Positions 1-11,352 of a DNA stretch of 64,000 bases are shown here, piece after piece. Positions within the stretch are counted from its first letter, which is position 1. The number at the start of each line of letters is the position of its first letter. The stretch comes from Jaltomata sinuosa (taxonomy: Eukaryota > Streptophyta > Magnoliopsida > Solanales > Solanaceae): the NCBI GenBank assembly GCA_003996215.1, contig QJPP01001842.1, forward strand, positions 434,001 to 498,000, written 5' to 3'. The translations under genes and the position numbers were made by a program. Under the pieces are notes generated by a model. The model saw nothing but the letters and a program-made list of their open reading frames with translations. It searched no databases and was not told the DNA's origin.

Positions 1-1020
1 TACGATAAGGACCTACATAGCGTGGACTAAGATTCCCTTTCTTACCAAACCTCATTACACCCTTCATGGGTAACACCTTTAGAAATACCCAATCATCAAC
101 CTCAAACTCCAACTCTCTTCTCCTCACATCTGCATATGATTTCTGTCAACTCTGAGCGGTCTTCAACCTCTCTCTAATGATCTGAACCTTCTCCATAGTC
201 TCATGAACCAAATATGGACCAATAAAAGCTGCCTCACCTACCTCAAACCAACCAATTGGAAATCTACACCTTTGCCCATAAAGTGCCTCATAAGAAGCCA
301 TCTTAATGCTAGAATAGAAGTTGTTGTTGTAGGAAAACTCGATAAGAGGTAAGTGATCATACCAATTACCCTTGAAATCAATCACACAAGCTCTCAATAT
401 ATCCTCCAAAGTCTAAATAGTATGCTCTACTTGGCCATCCGTTTCAGGGTGAAAAGCTGTGTTAAGATTAACCTGAGTACCAAGACCTCTCTGAAATGAC
501 TTTCAAAGCTGGGATGTAAACTAAGTACCCCTATAATAAATAATAGACAATGGAACACCATGCAATCTGACTATCTCCCGAATGTAGAGTCTGGCATAAT
601 CATCTGCTGAATTCATAGTCTTAACAACCAAGAAGTGGGATGACTTATTCATCTTCTCGAGAATCACCCAAATAGAATCATGTTGACTACTAGTACGAGA
701 CAAATTAGTAATGAAGTACATATTGATTGCTTCCCACTTACAAGTAGGAAGGTCAATATCCTGAGTCATACCACCCGACCGCTGATGCTCTACCTTCACC
801 TGTTGACAATTGGGACACTTAGCCACAAAACCTGCTATGTCCCTCTTCATGCCATTCCACCAATAGACTTCTTGTAAGTCACGGTACATCTTGGTGGCAC
901 TGGGGTGAATGGAATACCTGGAGCTATGAGACTCTTTCAAAATCCATTCTCTCAACCTATCTATGTCAAGAACAAACACTCAACCCTGATATCGAAGCAC
1001 ACCATCTCCCCCTTAGGAGA
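1..1020 (-). pseudogene. Integrase of element A, decayed
   Basis: Two open segments (979-521 and 409-146) cover the zinc-binding and core domains. The HHCC finger is visible as SIHPSATKMY followed by KCPNCQQ. The catalytic triad is damaged. The first Asp, expected in NMDF, reads NMYF, and the second, expected in ISDRG, reads IYYRG. The Glu-bearing stretch upstream of the LEDILRAC-like motif survives, with an in-frame stop beside it. Stops separate the segments, and the GPY/F and chromodomain part runs off the window start. In life this enzyme would insert element cDNA into nuclear chromatin; here it cannot function. Confidence 0.85.
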
Positions 1021-1189
1021 AAATCTCTACCCTTTGCTGATGGACTGCACCCTTTAACTGGTGCAAAATAAGATCATTGTTTTGCTTTTCTTTCACTTTA
1101 TCTACCAAAGATAATTCATAATCGTTTTGAACAATAACACTACCTTTTGTCGAATCCATAAGGCAAACTCCTAGTCGATCAAGTCGATG

Positions 1190-1660
1190 AACATCCTTAG
1201 CCAATTACTTCTTTTCGTCCTCAACCGAAGACATACTACCCATGGAAAACCTACTAAGTGCATCCGCCATGACATTGGCCTTACCCGGATGGTAAATCAC
1301 GCTCATATCATAATCCTTAAGAAGCTCAAGCCATATCCTTTGATGAAGATTCAATTCCTTTTGAGTGAATACATACTGAAGACTCTTATAATTGGTGAAC
1401 ACATCCACATGAACACCATACAAGTAGTGTCTCCAAATCTTTAAAGCAAAGACCACGACTGCTAACTCAAGATCATGAGTAGGGTAGTTCTTCTCATGAA
1501 TCTTAAGCTGTCTCAAAGCATAAGCAATCAATTTACCACACTGCATCAACACACAACCCAAACCAATCCTAGAAGTATCATAATACATATCAAAGTCATC
1601 TAGGCCCTCGGGTAGAGCCAACACTGGAGCTGTGGTTAATCTAGTCTTTAATTCTCAAAA
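1190..1660 (-). pseudogene. RNase H domain of element A
   Basis: The 139-residue open segment 1624-1205 matches the Ty3/gypsy RNase H that degrades RNA in RNA-DNA hybrids during reverse transcription. Of the four acidic residues, the Asp in YYDTSRIG, the Glu in HDLELAV and the Asp in MADALSR are present. The Asp expected in FTDHKSL is replaced by Asn (FTNYKSL). The segment is preceded by a stop in the tether region and followed by stops before integrase. The same domain is better preserved in C at 17528-17890. Confidence 0.85.
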
Positions 1661-1744
1661 TTTCTTATCTCATTGATCAGAAAACTGAAATTTAACCTTT
1701 TTCTGAGTCAACCGAGTCAATGGGGCAACAATGGAAGAAAATCC

Positions 1745-2640
1745 TTCCATAAATCTCCTATAGTAACCAACCTAACCTAAAAATATTTTAATATCAGACG
1801 AGAAAGTGGGTCTAGGCCAATTCTTTACTGCCTAGATCTTTTGAGAATCAACTCGAATACCATTTCTCGTCATAATATAACCCAGAAAAGCAACATACTA
1901 CATCCAAAACTCACATTTGCTTAACCTAGCATATAACTGTCGATCCTTGAGAGTTTTTAACACAACTCTCAAATGGTCCGCATGCTCCTCCTCACTCTGA
2001 GAATAGATAAGAATATCATCAATGAAAACATTCACAAACATATCCAAATACTGTTTAAACACATGGTTCATCAAATCCATAAAGGATGCAGGAGCATTAG
2101 TTAATCCAAAAGACATAACCATAAATTCATAATGACCATACCGAGTTCTGAAGTCTGTCTTCGGAATGTCACACTCCTGAATATGAAGTTGATGATAATC
2201 AGACCTAAGGTCGATCTTGGAGAAGTAACTGGCACCCTAAAGCTGATCGAACAAGTCATCAATCCTAGGAATGGGATACTTATTCTTGATTGTGACCTTG
2301 TTCAACTTGGTAGTCGATACACATTCTGAGGGAAACATGTTTCTTCTGCACGAATAGGACTGGAGCACCCCATGGAGAGATGCTGGGTCAAATAAATCCC
2401 TTATCAAGGAGGTCCTTCAATTGATCCTTCAATTCCTTAAGCTCGGCGGGAGACATCCTATAGAGAGCAATATAAATAGGATGCGTATCTGGAAGAAGAT
2501 CTATTCCAAAATTGATCTCTTGATTGGGAGAGACTCTGAGCAAATCTTCGGGAAACACTTTTTTGAATTCACAACAACAGGAACTGACTGGAAAGATAGG
2601 GTTTCGGACTCCATGTCCATAACCCAAACTACATGATAAA
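1745..2640 (-). pseudogene. Reverse transcriptase of element A
   Basis: Open pieces at 2627-2388 and 2122-1898 carry the N-terminal RT part (LLDKGFI) and the catalytic core. MVMSFGLTNAPASF is followed by FIDDILIYS, the YxDD box with Phe in the first position, as is usual in this group. Between the pieces the frame is broken by several stops. A GYYRRF motif marks the C-terminal connection near 1770. The domain copies genomic RNA into cDNA inside virus-like particles. The key aspartates survive, but the protein cannot be made in one piece. Confidence 0.85.
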
Positions 2641-2699
2641 CATAACCCTTAGAAATCATTTTCTTAGCCTTAAGATAAGATACAAAATGACCTTTCGAG

Positions 2700-3110
2700 G
2701 ATGGACGAGCCACTCTAAGACAGGTTCATTCGAGAACTTGAAACTGATAACTCGAGTACGACAATCAACTAAGGCATAACATGTATACAACTAATGCATA
2801 CTAAGAATAACATCAAAATCAGTCATATCCAACTCTACTAGATCCACTGAAGTGACTCTATGAAGGACTGAGATATGGCAATTTCGGTAGATTCTTTTGG
2901 CTAGGATTAACTCACCAACAAGAGTAGAAACACAAAAGGGTTCTAAGAGCTTATCAGGACTAATTTCAAACTTTTAAGCAACTTAAGAAGTCACAAAAGA
3001 TAAGGAGGCACCGGGGTCCAATAAGGCATATACATCAAGAGAGAAGACTTTCAACATACCAGTAATAATGTCTAGTGAACTCTCCTGGCCTTGGCATGAG
3101 GATATGGCAT
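2700..3110 (-). pseudogene. Aspartic protease region of element A
   Basis: Reading the minus strand near 3035-3000 gives LLDPGASLSFVTS, the retropepsin active-site segment with Asp-Pro-Gly in place of Asp-Ser/Thr-Gly. The same variant occurs in H at 40524-40826, so it is a family trait and not decay. Several in-frame stops follow. The protease would cleave the Gag-Pol polyprotein. It lies between the gag zinc knuckles and RT, as expected. Confidence 0.7.
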
Positions 3111-3169
3111 AAAGGCAGTTCTAGCACTGACCACCAGAACTAGAAGCAGTGCCTTGCTGGGCCGGTCTA

Positions 3170-4262
3170 CCTCCAGGGATTGCTGGGGCATACTGAGTCT
3201 TGCTACCTCCCTGTCCATTCTTAGTTGAAGGGAAATCCTTAATCTTGTGTCAAACCTGACCACACCTAAAGCATCCACCTGAACTAGCCAAACACTCACT
3301 GGGGTGACTTTTACCACACTTGTTGCAAGAAGGGTAAGGAGTCCCCTTTGCAACACTCCCCTGAGAATAAAAACCAGATCCTCTACCATTCTGATCATGA
3401 CGAGGCCTGGAGGCCCGGGTAGGAGCACTAGCTGAAGAATGAATAGGCCTTGATGATCTCTTCTAAAATGAAGAGTGATGTCCGCCTCCACACCTATGAT
3501 GGCAAAACTTGAATCCTCTAATTTAACCCTCTTATTCTCCCTTGCCATCTTCCTCAATTTGTCTCTCTCGATCTATTGGGCATGAGTTATAAGTTGAGAA
3601 ATATCCATGTCACCCAAAAGCATCGTGGACCTATATTTATTTATCACCAAATCTGATAATCCATAATCATAGTTACTCATCTCATCCCACGGGTCAGCCA
3701 CTATGGAATGAACATACCTAGAAAACTGGGTGAACTTCAACCCGTACTCCTGAACCATCATGGAACCTTGCCTCAAAGTCATGAACTCTTCAGCCATAGC
3801 TTGCCTCAACTCCCTCGGAAAGAACTAGTCAAGAAATGCCTTCTCAAAACACTCTTAAGTCATAGGGACCACGTCCCTAGCCCTAGCATCTTTCCATTGA
3901 GTAAAATAAATATGAGCCAGGTCCTTGAGTTGATAGGAAGATAGCTCGATACCCTCGACACTAACAACTTGCATTACACCGAAGATCTTCTTTACCTCAT
4001 CTAAGAAATTTTGTGGATCCTCACCAACTTTAGAACCCTAGAACTCGGGTAGGTTCATGCGAATGAAATCTCGAACTTGGGCCGCTACTCCACCTTAAGG
4101 GTAGATGGGGATAAGAGCCTACTGATTGGCCTGAGCGGCTATAGTCTGGGCTAGCATATGAATAGCATTCTTGAACTCTGCATTTGTGACCTTGGGGTCT
4201 GGAATTAGAGGCTTTGCATTTTGAGCATTGGCCGAGTGAGGCATAGCATGGCAAGGAGGCAT
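3170..4262 (-). pseudogene. gag of element A
   Basis: The start is the ATG at 4262, which opens MPPCHAMPHS, a start shared in outline with H. A Retrotrans_gag core follows; its best open stretch, 3809-3573, includes MTLRQGSMMVQEYGLKFTQ and GDMDISQLITHAQ. Two zinc knuckles lie near 3320-3230: CNKCGKSHPSEC is intact, while the second, CFRCGQV, has a stop where Gly is expected and Phe for its last Cys. Several in-frame stops occur in the first third. Gag forms the particle and binds element RNA. An open frame covering 3557-3072 is mostly an out-of-frame shadow. Confidence 0.8.
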
Positions 4263-4455
4263 AATCTGAAATGCATAAAGAATGGATTAGAGGGTTAATA
4301 GAGTTAAAATCTATCACACGATATTGATCAAGAAAGAAGTGAAGTTTTTCCTAAGACACCTCATAGCTTCCCCTTCATAAGTGTGGCGCGCTTCACACAC
4401 ATGAAAGAGACTCTACTCGATGCGTCTTTTAGACACCCTAGGACTCTAAACCTGA

Positions 4456-4470
4456 GGCTCTGATACTTAG
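4456..4470 (-). other. Primer-binding site of element A
   Basis: On the minus strand, directly inside the LTR edge, the sequence reads TAAGTATCAGAGCC. This is close to the plant initiator-Met PBS TGGTATCAGAGCC, with two changes at its start. It fixes the orientation of A and the inner LTR boundary at 4473. Confidence 0.7.
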
Positions 4471-4472
4471 TT

Positions 4473-6437
4473 TGTCACACCCTGAGGCTACCCCCTAGGC
4501 ATAACACGAGACTCGGGAATACAAGTGCCCCAAGTTAACCCTTGGTCATAGCATAACTCAGATAAATATAAGAAAACATAACATAAGCATAAATAGAAGC
4601 TATGCAATCCAATATATAAATGATAAGGTCAAGAAAGAACATATTCCGAAAGGGAGACTCGAATACTGTCTATGTCTGAAAAGCCTTTACATGTGGCATA
4701 AGAAGTTTCTGGGACAAGACTCTAGCTAACTCTAAGTACTTAAAGGACGATAATCAACTAAACTTAAGAATCTATCCTCATAAGATGAGGACTCACCAAC
4801 AACTAGATGGATGTCCTGAAATCTCTAGCCATGAGTCTGAGGAGGAAAACCTGAATCTACATCATCAAGAGGATGCAATGCAAGATATGCATCAGTACTA
4901 TAGGATGTATTGAATATGTGAGACATGCATAATTATGATAAAAACATACTTCAAACATAACTAAAACTGAGTTCATGCATGGGGAAGTATCATAAGTAAA
5001 CCTCATAGTTTAAAGCTTAAAGCATGAAATAGAAAAGCATAACTCTTAAATCTTCATACGGGAGTTTCTCTTAACCGATATAAACTATGATGAGATACAT
5101 GGAGTCCAGTGTCATACACCCACACTGAAAAAGGTTGTCCTAACTGGTCAAAGTTAGAACTTTATCATGTCAGGATCCTGTCATAAGCCACAGAGGGCAC
5201 CTACGGTGGCAAGTAGTTCTGGGACTAAGGGCAATCTCACCCCATCCAACTTGGTGCTAAATACTACTCCTAAACATATATATATATATAGCTCACATAA
5301 ACTTGTGACATATCTAATGCCAATTCTGTTTGAAAAGCATAAGGGTATATCTAATACCATGCAATTCACATAGCTTAAGTAGGCATATCTAGATGCCAAA
5401 CCTTTCATAAATCATAAGGACATATCTAATGTCATGCAATTCATGCTTCAAATCCTTAAAACTTAGCATAGCCATAATTCAAAACATACTTTTCTTTCTA
5501 AATTCATAACTTGAAGAATTAGGCATGCATTTTCATGATAATAGAGGCAATGTTATCTAAACATGCCAATTTTGCTTGAAAATATGTAAATCAATGGAAT
5601 CATGCTAGGAATTATCTTTAATGCATGGGCCATTGAAATCCATTAAGGAATGTCAAATAAATCATAGATAAGTAATGAGAAACCATGAATTAGAGTTTTA
5701 AAATTGAAGCTTTAAAATTGAACCCATAAGTTTTTCCCAAATTGGGTAAGAACCCTAATTTCATAAGTTCATAAATCAAAGTTTGAAATCACGAGTTTTG
5801 GGCATAAGGGTGAAAGGAATCCCTTATTGAATACCCACATACCTTATTGAAGCTTGCTTGATCAAAAATGAAAAGAGATGGAGGCTTGATCTTGGAGCTT
5901 GAAGGAGTTCTTTCTCCTTTGGGAATAGAATTACTCTGAATGAGAGGAATTTAGGCTATTAAGGAATAAAACACTACTAAAAATGGTCAAAATGACCTCA
6001 CTTAGGAGTTAAAAGGGTGGGTAATTATATAAATGTTGCTGGGATTTAATTAGGAAAAGGTTATTAAAAACCTCGGCTTCAGGTTCCACGGGTGGAGTCT
6101 ACGACCCATAGACCTAACCATGAGTTGTGGTTCCTTCTCGTAGTTATGGCCCAAAACTTCAGGCTGTGAATAACCTTTCATGACTCAACATGACATCTCA
6201 TGAAAACTTTCACGAGTCGTAGAAACCAATCGTGATTTATCGAGAAATTGACCACTCTCTGTCTGATTTTCATGGGTTGGTTCCATGACCCATGGAAACA
6301 TCCACGAACTTTGAAACTGACCCATGGTTCTCAGACCTGGTTCCATGAGTCATGGACTTGACCCGTGATCCCTGGAAGTTCAAAATTTTGCAAGTTTTTG
6401 AGTTTGAAAGCTTGATCAAATTCTGGGGTGTTAGACA
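4473..6437 (-). repeat. 5' LTR of element A (1965 bp)
   Basis: The plus strand reads TGTCACACCC at 4473 and ends GTGTTAGACA at 6437, giving TG...CA termini. It is homologous to the LTRs of H, C and D. A TATA-like TTATATAA lies at 6025-6032. Next to it, upstream in the minus sense (about 6080-6400), is a cluster of imperfect palindromes built on CACGAGTCGT and CATGGGTCATGG half-sites. A short AT repeat occurs at 5277-5291. No gene is present. Confidence 0.85.
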
Positions 6438-6461
6438 TGCACTGCTTGAGTCTTTCATATT

Positions 6462-7293
6462 CTACACTATTGGCTTTTCAACATTCACATTCTGGCTAGT
6501 GTTTCCTTGTCTAGCAGGTCTAAAACCTCTTTCTCTAGAGTTGAAGTTTCCTCTCCGTAGATTGAAATTCCCTCGACCTCTACCTCTCTGTGCATTAAAG
6601 GTCATTTCATGATTGTGTTGATTTGAGTCTTCCTCCCTCATGTCATATCCTTTGAGAGAACTGAAAAATTGATTCGGGGTAGGATAAGGTGCTTTTACCA
6701 GCATCATAGTTCTAAAGTCCTGTATTTTGGACCTAATCCTTTAGTAAAGTTGATCACCTTGCTGTCTTCATCAATAGGTTTGTGTATTGATGCAAGACCA
6801 TCACAAATTCCCCTATTTTCTTTTTGATACTCATCAAGTTTCTTAGTTCCTAACTTAATATTTTGCAATTGTTGCTTAAGTTAGAACTTTTTGTCCTTTG
6901 TTGCCTGTAAGTATGTTCTTCCAAACATTCCCACATTTCTTTTATTGTGGAACATCCTACAACAAGGTACATGCTTTCTTCAGTCATGGTTCCTGAGATC
7001 CAAGTCCTCAACAAGACATCCTTCTCTTCCCAATCATCCTCCTCACTTGATTTTTCACTTTCCTTTGATGTAGAAGAGTCACTCTTCTCTGCAGCAGATG
7101 TTGCACCTTTGCCAAGTCTATCCTCCTTGACCAATGTAGTAACTTTCATGACTTTCATAAGCTGCATAACTTGCATCCTCCAAATGAGATAATTTGTGGG
7201 CTTAAGTTTAATGGGACAAGCAGCAATGAGGTGATGCAAAGAGGCTGCTGAAAGTGAAAAAGGGGTTGAGTGGGATGCAGTATTTGGTGCCAT
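6462..7293 (-). pseudogene. Ty1/copia gag N-terminal part (element K)
   Basis: The start ATG at 7293 opens a 147-residue segment with the copia Gag hallmark KLKPTNYLIWRMQVMQLM, followed by a Ser/Glu-rich linker and a WISGTMTEES segment. A frame change near 6850 leads to a second part with TKKLDEYQKENRGICDGLASI and GLGPKYR. Then comes an Arg/Gly-rich stretch (RGRGRGNFNLRRGNF, 6640-6530) just before the expected zinc knuckle, which is lost at the A insertion. Family knowledge: this is the UBN2/DUF4219-type Gag that assembles copia particles. There are at least one frameshift and one stop. Confidence 0.8.
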
Positions 7294-7344
7294 TCTTTTG
7301 GATAAGTGATCTGAACAGAGTAGTTTTTAGCGTAACGTTAAGAA

Positions 7345-7356
7345 CGCTATCATACC
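7345..7356 (-). other. Primer-binding site of element K
   Basis: The minus strand reads TGGTATGATAGC one base inside the LTR edge. It resembles the initiator-Met PBS TGGTATCAGAGC and fixes the LTR boundary at 7358. Confidence 0.7.
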
Positions 7357-7357
7357 A

Positions 7358-7530
7358 TGTAGAATTACACAATACAAAATTCGAGAAAGAAATGGAGAAT
7401 TTTTTTTTGATTGATTATTGATATGTACACATGTTGTAGACTTACACAAGGACTCTTAACTCACTGTAACTCTCCTAATATAACTCTCCTACTCTATCAT
7501 TATCTAGAATTCACTGAAAAAGTGCTAACA
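7358..7530 (-). repeat. 5' LTR of copia element K (173 bp)
   Basis: The plus strand runs TGTAGAATTACACA to AAAAAGTGCTAACA, so the minus copy has TG...CA ends. The short length is typical of small copia LTRs. The boundary is supported by the adjacent PBS and by the gag start 65 bp inside. Confidence 0.75.
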
Positions 7531-9823
7531 CTTCGATCATTATCTATTACACAATGATCATTATCTTCAATAGATGTTATCAGCTTTAAGTACAATAAGA
7601 GTGAGATCTTACTAATCTATCCATATAATTTTGCACGTATGAGCAGACACAAAACACTTCATATTCAAAGATATGGTGTTCCCCATTCTTGAAAGTTAAT
7701 TCTCAAGTGCAAACACCACTAGACTTCATTCAAATTTCCCTAATATATAACTCGAACTTAGTAAACCAAATTTTATTAGTGTCTATTGGATCCAAATTTG
7801 AAAGCTGTAAAACTCAATACTTTATAAAGAGATAGATCAAGTAAAAGAGGACTTAAAGTGACTCGGGTTAAATTGTGGTCTTAAAATAAAAATAGATCTA
7901 TTTTTGGTAATTTGCATAGTTAAGGCACGTTGATAAGTAGTTCTTTCAAGATGTAAATGAAATATAATTTTCCTTGATAATCACATAACACATCAAATAT
8001 TCTTCATTCAACATACAAATGCACTTACACATTCACACTTTAGCCATTATCAAGCTCAATTTACAAACAAGTTCAAATGTTTAATACTCAGAGATCTACT
8101 TCTTCCATAGGTTTCACTGTTCTTTAGCAATTGACCTAGACAATGATCACTATTTTACTCTACTTAGTGGTTGAGAATATATATTAACTATACCCCCATC
8201 ACTTGGTTCACTGGATAATCGCGAAATACACATAAGAGCTCATTACGAGAGAGGCTGCAATTTGGAGTAAAACCAAAATGAAGTAAAGAGAATCCCAAAC
8301 GTTCAAACTTTATTTAATGTTTCAAACCAAATCTAGTACTTCCTCTATTTCAAATCAAACAAACATGAACATATATAAACATAGAAGGTCATAACAGATA
8401 TACATGATCTCCATTTGCTTTTGTGGTGAAGGATAGGGAAAAGAAGATGAAGATCATCATTAGGTGCTCATCCTCTATCCAGAACTCCACAGGAGTCCAT
8501 CCTTTTCAGTATATCTTTATAGCAACTAAAATATCAAATACACTCTTAAACATAGGAAAAGACCAGAACTGAACTTTAAAACGAGAAGAAAACAGAACCA
8601 AGAACAAACGATGCAACGAAACTTAATAAAAGAAAGAAAAAGAAGGGGGATTACTCAACTCCTAGAGACTCATTGACATGCTAAGAAAGAAACTTATGCT
8701 TAAGAAGTTAGTAAATTGACACTTTTAAAAAAAAGTCAAACCAATTAAATACTTAAACCAAATGAAAAAAGAAACAATAAAAACAGACGCTGCTGGATCT
8801 TATGCTAAGAAACATAAAGCTAACTCAACATATGAAAACTTGCTGATTAGTATGGACATCTATATAGGGAATTGATTTAAAAAATTGAGCACATCATGTA
8901 CTGTTCTTTCAAAATAAACTAAACACACAGGTTATTAAAAAAAGACTAAACATATAAGCGCATGAGCTATTCTACTAAATTGAAATAGAAACTAATAATT
9001 AAATGAAATAAGATAAGAAGGTAAGAAGAATGTTTCCCTTTTGTCGATCAATGAACTTTGACGATGAGCTCTCGAAGATGATTCCAACACCCAACTCTGA
9101 CTCGAATTTTGCCAAAATAGAGTTTTTCTCTCGAGAAAACCTTTGGACTCCTTTGATCTAGAGAGTGGTTCTCCAAAGAAACTCAAGGATATCAAAGTCT
9201 CTTCTTAGCCAAAAATCAAGTTGTTAGTAGTCTTATAGATCTTTAGCTTTTTCCAATGCTTACATCAACTAGGGAATAGTGAGGCTTTATATAGGAGAAA
9301 ACTTGAGGGGATTTTTTGGAATCAGCCAATGTGGGAGAGTGAATTCTAGGGATTTTCACTAGGATAAAATTCGAATTCCTTGGAAGATAAGGTTGTGGTG
9401 AGATGGATGAGTACGAATTCGTACTAATTTTGATGAAATTGAAAAAAAATCCTCAAATTTTTGAGGAAATTCTTGTTCTAGGGAAGTCTAGAACCTTCTA
9501 TCTGTACGAAAGGGACGTGCTTGGCACGCGAGATTATACAAAATTGTATAAGAGAGATGAAGAAATGGGGTGTTGGCTTTTGGAAGATTAGGGTTCATCG
9601 GGGTATGCTATTGGTGTCATTTGGAGAAGAAAGAAACATTTTGGGGGTCGTTTTGTTCTTCTGGAATTTGAGAGAAGAAGCAGAGGTACAAGGGTATTTA
9701 GAGAGGGAACTGGGCCGGGTTGGTTGGGGGAAATTGGGCCTAATGGCTGACATTTGTTTGGGTTAAAATGATATAAAGGATGGCCATATTTCTTTGCAAA
9801 TGTGTCCAAATTTTCTTTAAAAG
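7531..9823 (-). other. Split LTR or internal sequence of element L; no gene
   Basis: AT-rich sequence with no convincing coding frame; the open frame at 9195-8992 shows no family features. It is the left flank of B, and joining it across B and G gives a continuous stretch through 34951-34996 to 47925. There the minus strand begins TGTTGACACTCAATTTTT, which looks like an LTR start. A TATA box on the minus strand (9285-9293) fits a U3/R boundary. I could not find the other end of this LTR or a PBS, so the region left of about 9000 is unassigned. Confidence 0.4.
9285..9293 (-). promoter_or_regulatory. TATA box of the putative L LTR
   Basis: The minus strand reads TATATAAAG followed by CCTCACTATTCC. 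This is the strongest TATA match in the stretch and lies roughly 1 kb from the proposed LTR start once B and G are removed. Confidence 0.45.
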
Positions 9824-10029
9824 GTAACTGATAAGTCGATAATCTATCAACTTATTGAGCCTAAATCGACGAATTATTGCTATGTTTTGAATAGATTTAG
9901 AGGTTCTTATGACCTTTATTGATGTCTACGCAGGTGTTTTTGATAAATGATGAGAAACAAGGAAATGGACCTAGAAAGAGGTCAAAAGGAGTGACGTGTG
10001 AAGTGTTTTGAAAAGATGGAGATTCTGAC

Positions 10030-10310
10030 CTAAGATGCAGCGGCCATGTGACACACACAAGCCGAGGTCCGAACCGCACCTCTTCCACATGAAGTTGCAA
10101 AAGCCACTGAAGAATTTGTTAAGGGGTGCGGTCGCTATGCAACACACACATCCCAAGGTGCGAACCGCACCCTCTTCACATAAAGCTCCCAAAGTTAGCT
10201 GAAGTCACTGGTCTAGCTGAAGAGGGTATGCAACACGCATATCACGACGTGTTAAACACACATCGCGCCACATACCACTCGAAGGAGAAATTTTGTCATA
10301 AATTTCAGTG
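10030..10310 (+). promoter_or_regulatory. Palindrome cluster in U3 of B
   Basis: Repeated short inverted motifs based on GTGCGRACCGCAC occur here. Examples are GGTGCGAACCGCACC near 10158 and CGAACCGCACCT near 10072, with decayed versions such as CACGACGTG. The same cluster lies at about 33650-33900 in the 3' LTR. It ends some 15 bp before the TATA box, where upstream promoter elements would be expected. Confidence 0.55.
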
Positions 10311-10323
10311 ATGTTTTAGGAAA

Positions 10324-10331
10324 TTATAAAA
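10324..10331 (+). promoter_or_regulatory. TATA box of B 5' LTR
   Basis: TTATAAAA is followed by GGCCAATTTAGG. The 3' LTR has CTATAAGA at the equivalent place (33943-33950), so the copy there is weakened. Confidence 0.6.
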
Positions 10332-11334
10332 GGCCAATTTAGGTACAATTGTAAATATTCTACTTCAGTCCTGAATATTTTAAAAAGATTTTTGCCTCAA
10401 GAACAAGTTTTCCTCTCAAAAGAGAAGAGGGTTTGAATCCATTATCTTGGTTAAACATTTTTGTACTCAAATTGAGCTTGGAACTTGAGAATTAGATCTA
10501 ATGAAGAGGATTTTGACTTACCCATTTGGTATATCTTTCTCCTTTGCTATGAGTGGCTAATTTCTCTTGTCTAGGAGTGTGTTGATGATGGGTTCTTGAC
10601 AAATGGGTGTGGGTGTTGTTAATTCATCTTTATAATTGCTTATTTGATATGGGTCTAGTAGATTCACCAAGTTTTAATCCTAAAATTGGGGCTTGCAAAC
10701 ATTAATTTTCATTACTTGACTGTATGATTGCTTGAAAGAGGATTTCATGGTTTCAGATGTGAAATTTCTAGTGGGAACTTGAGACTCCATCTAGATTTGA
10801 GGCTAGAAATAGCTCTTATCGAAGGAATCACCCACTTAAGGGTCTAAGATAGGATAGTGTGACCTCCCCAAGCTTAGGTTGGTTGTTTGTCGATCAAACT
10901 GATGATTCTCTAACCAAGATCATTGGATATATGGTTGTTTATCGAGAGATAACAATCCATACCTATGACCAACACTACTTATGTCAATAAGGGAGAATAA
11001 ATGTGAATTGATAATCACTCTAACCCATGATTAAAGCCCCATTGGATACACATCCCTAGTCGCCTACTCTATTTGGTTCACTCGCTTTTGTTTATTTGCT
11101 TTTATTTAAATTGTGATTGTAGTGACAAAACATCCCAATTCCCCCAACTTTTTTTCTTTTCTTGTTTAAGCATTTACTCTCATTTTGAACTCAAATTCTA
11201 TGCAATCTTAATTTAGCTAGCTCCAAGTCCCTTGGGTACGACTCTGACACTCATTGGGAATTATAAATTTTATTTTGCTGCACGATTGCTGTGACCTCCA
11301 ACTTGGGGAGCACGATTTGAGCGTTCATAAAAAA

Positions 11335-11352
11335 TGGCGTCGTTGCCGGGGA
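11335..11352 (+). other. Primer-binding site of element B
   Basis: TGGCGTCGTTGCCGGGGA starts four bases after the LTR. It is the TGGCNCCGTTGCCGGGGA type used by Athila and related gypsy elements, with one change (GTC for GCC). Element E carries TGGCTCCGTTGCCGGGGA. Confidence 0.85.

Larger units (their letters stand above)
1..6437 (-). mobile_element. Element A: Ty3/gypsy Tekay/Del-like chromovirus, 3' part outside window
   Basis: The minus strand reads LTR, initiator-Met-type primer site, gag, protease, RT, RNase H and integrase in that order, which is the Ty3/gypsy order. The C-terminal integrase and the 3' LTR lie left of the window. All coding parts contain stops and frameshifts, so the copy is dead. 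The right LTR edge lies inside the copia gag of element K, so A inserted into K. The 5 bases after the edge are TGCAC (6438-6442); the matching target duplication would be left of the window. The Tekay assignment rests on similarity to C, D and H, which retain a chromodomain-like tail. Confidence 0.85.
6438..7530 (-). mobile_element. Element K: Ty1/copia element, 5' end only
   Basis: A short 5' LTR, an initiator-Met-type PBS and a copia-type gag lie in order on the minus strand. A interrupts the gag at 6437/6438, and the rest of K must lie left of the window. The 5 bases outside the LTR are CTTCG (7531-7535). K inserted into the sequence assigned here to L. Confidence 0.8.
9829..11330 (+). 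repeat. 5' LTR of element B (1502 bp)
   Basis: It starts TGATAAGTCG and ends GCGTTCATAA, where the 3' LTR has ATCA, so the terminal CA has mutated. By eye it differs from the 3' LTR at about 8 of the first 133 positions. It contains a palindrome cluster (10030-10310) followed directly by a TATA box (10324). Confidence 0.9.

Noticed and set aside
3072..3557. 161-codon open frame in element A gag
   Set aside because: Only its start (MARENKRVKLED) follows Gag; the remainder is out of frame with the zinc knuckles, so it is a shadow created by a frameshift.
8992..9195. 67-codon open frame on the minus strand
   Set aside because: No family features; it lies downstream of a minus-strand TATA box and is better read as LTR leader sequence.
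10030..10310. tRNA or other structured RNA gene in the B LTR
   Set aside because: The pairing comes from short repeated palindromes; no cloverleaf, A box or B box arrangement is present.
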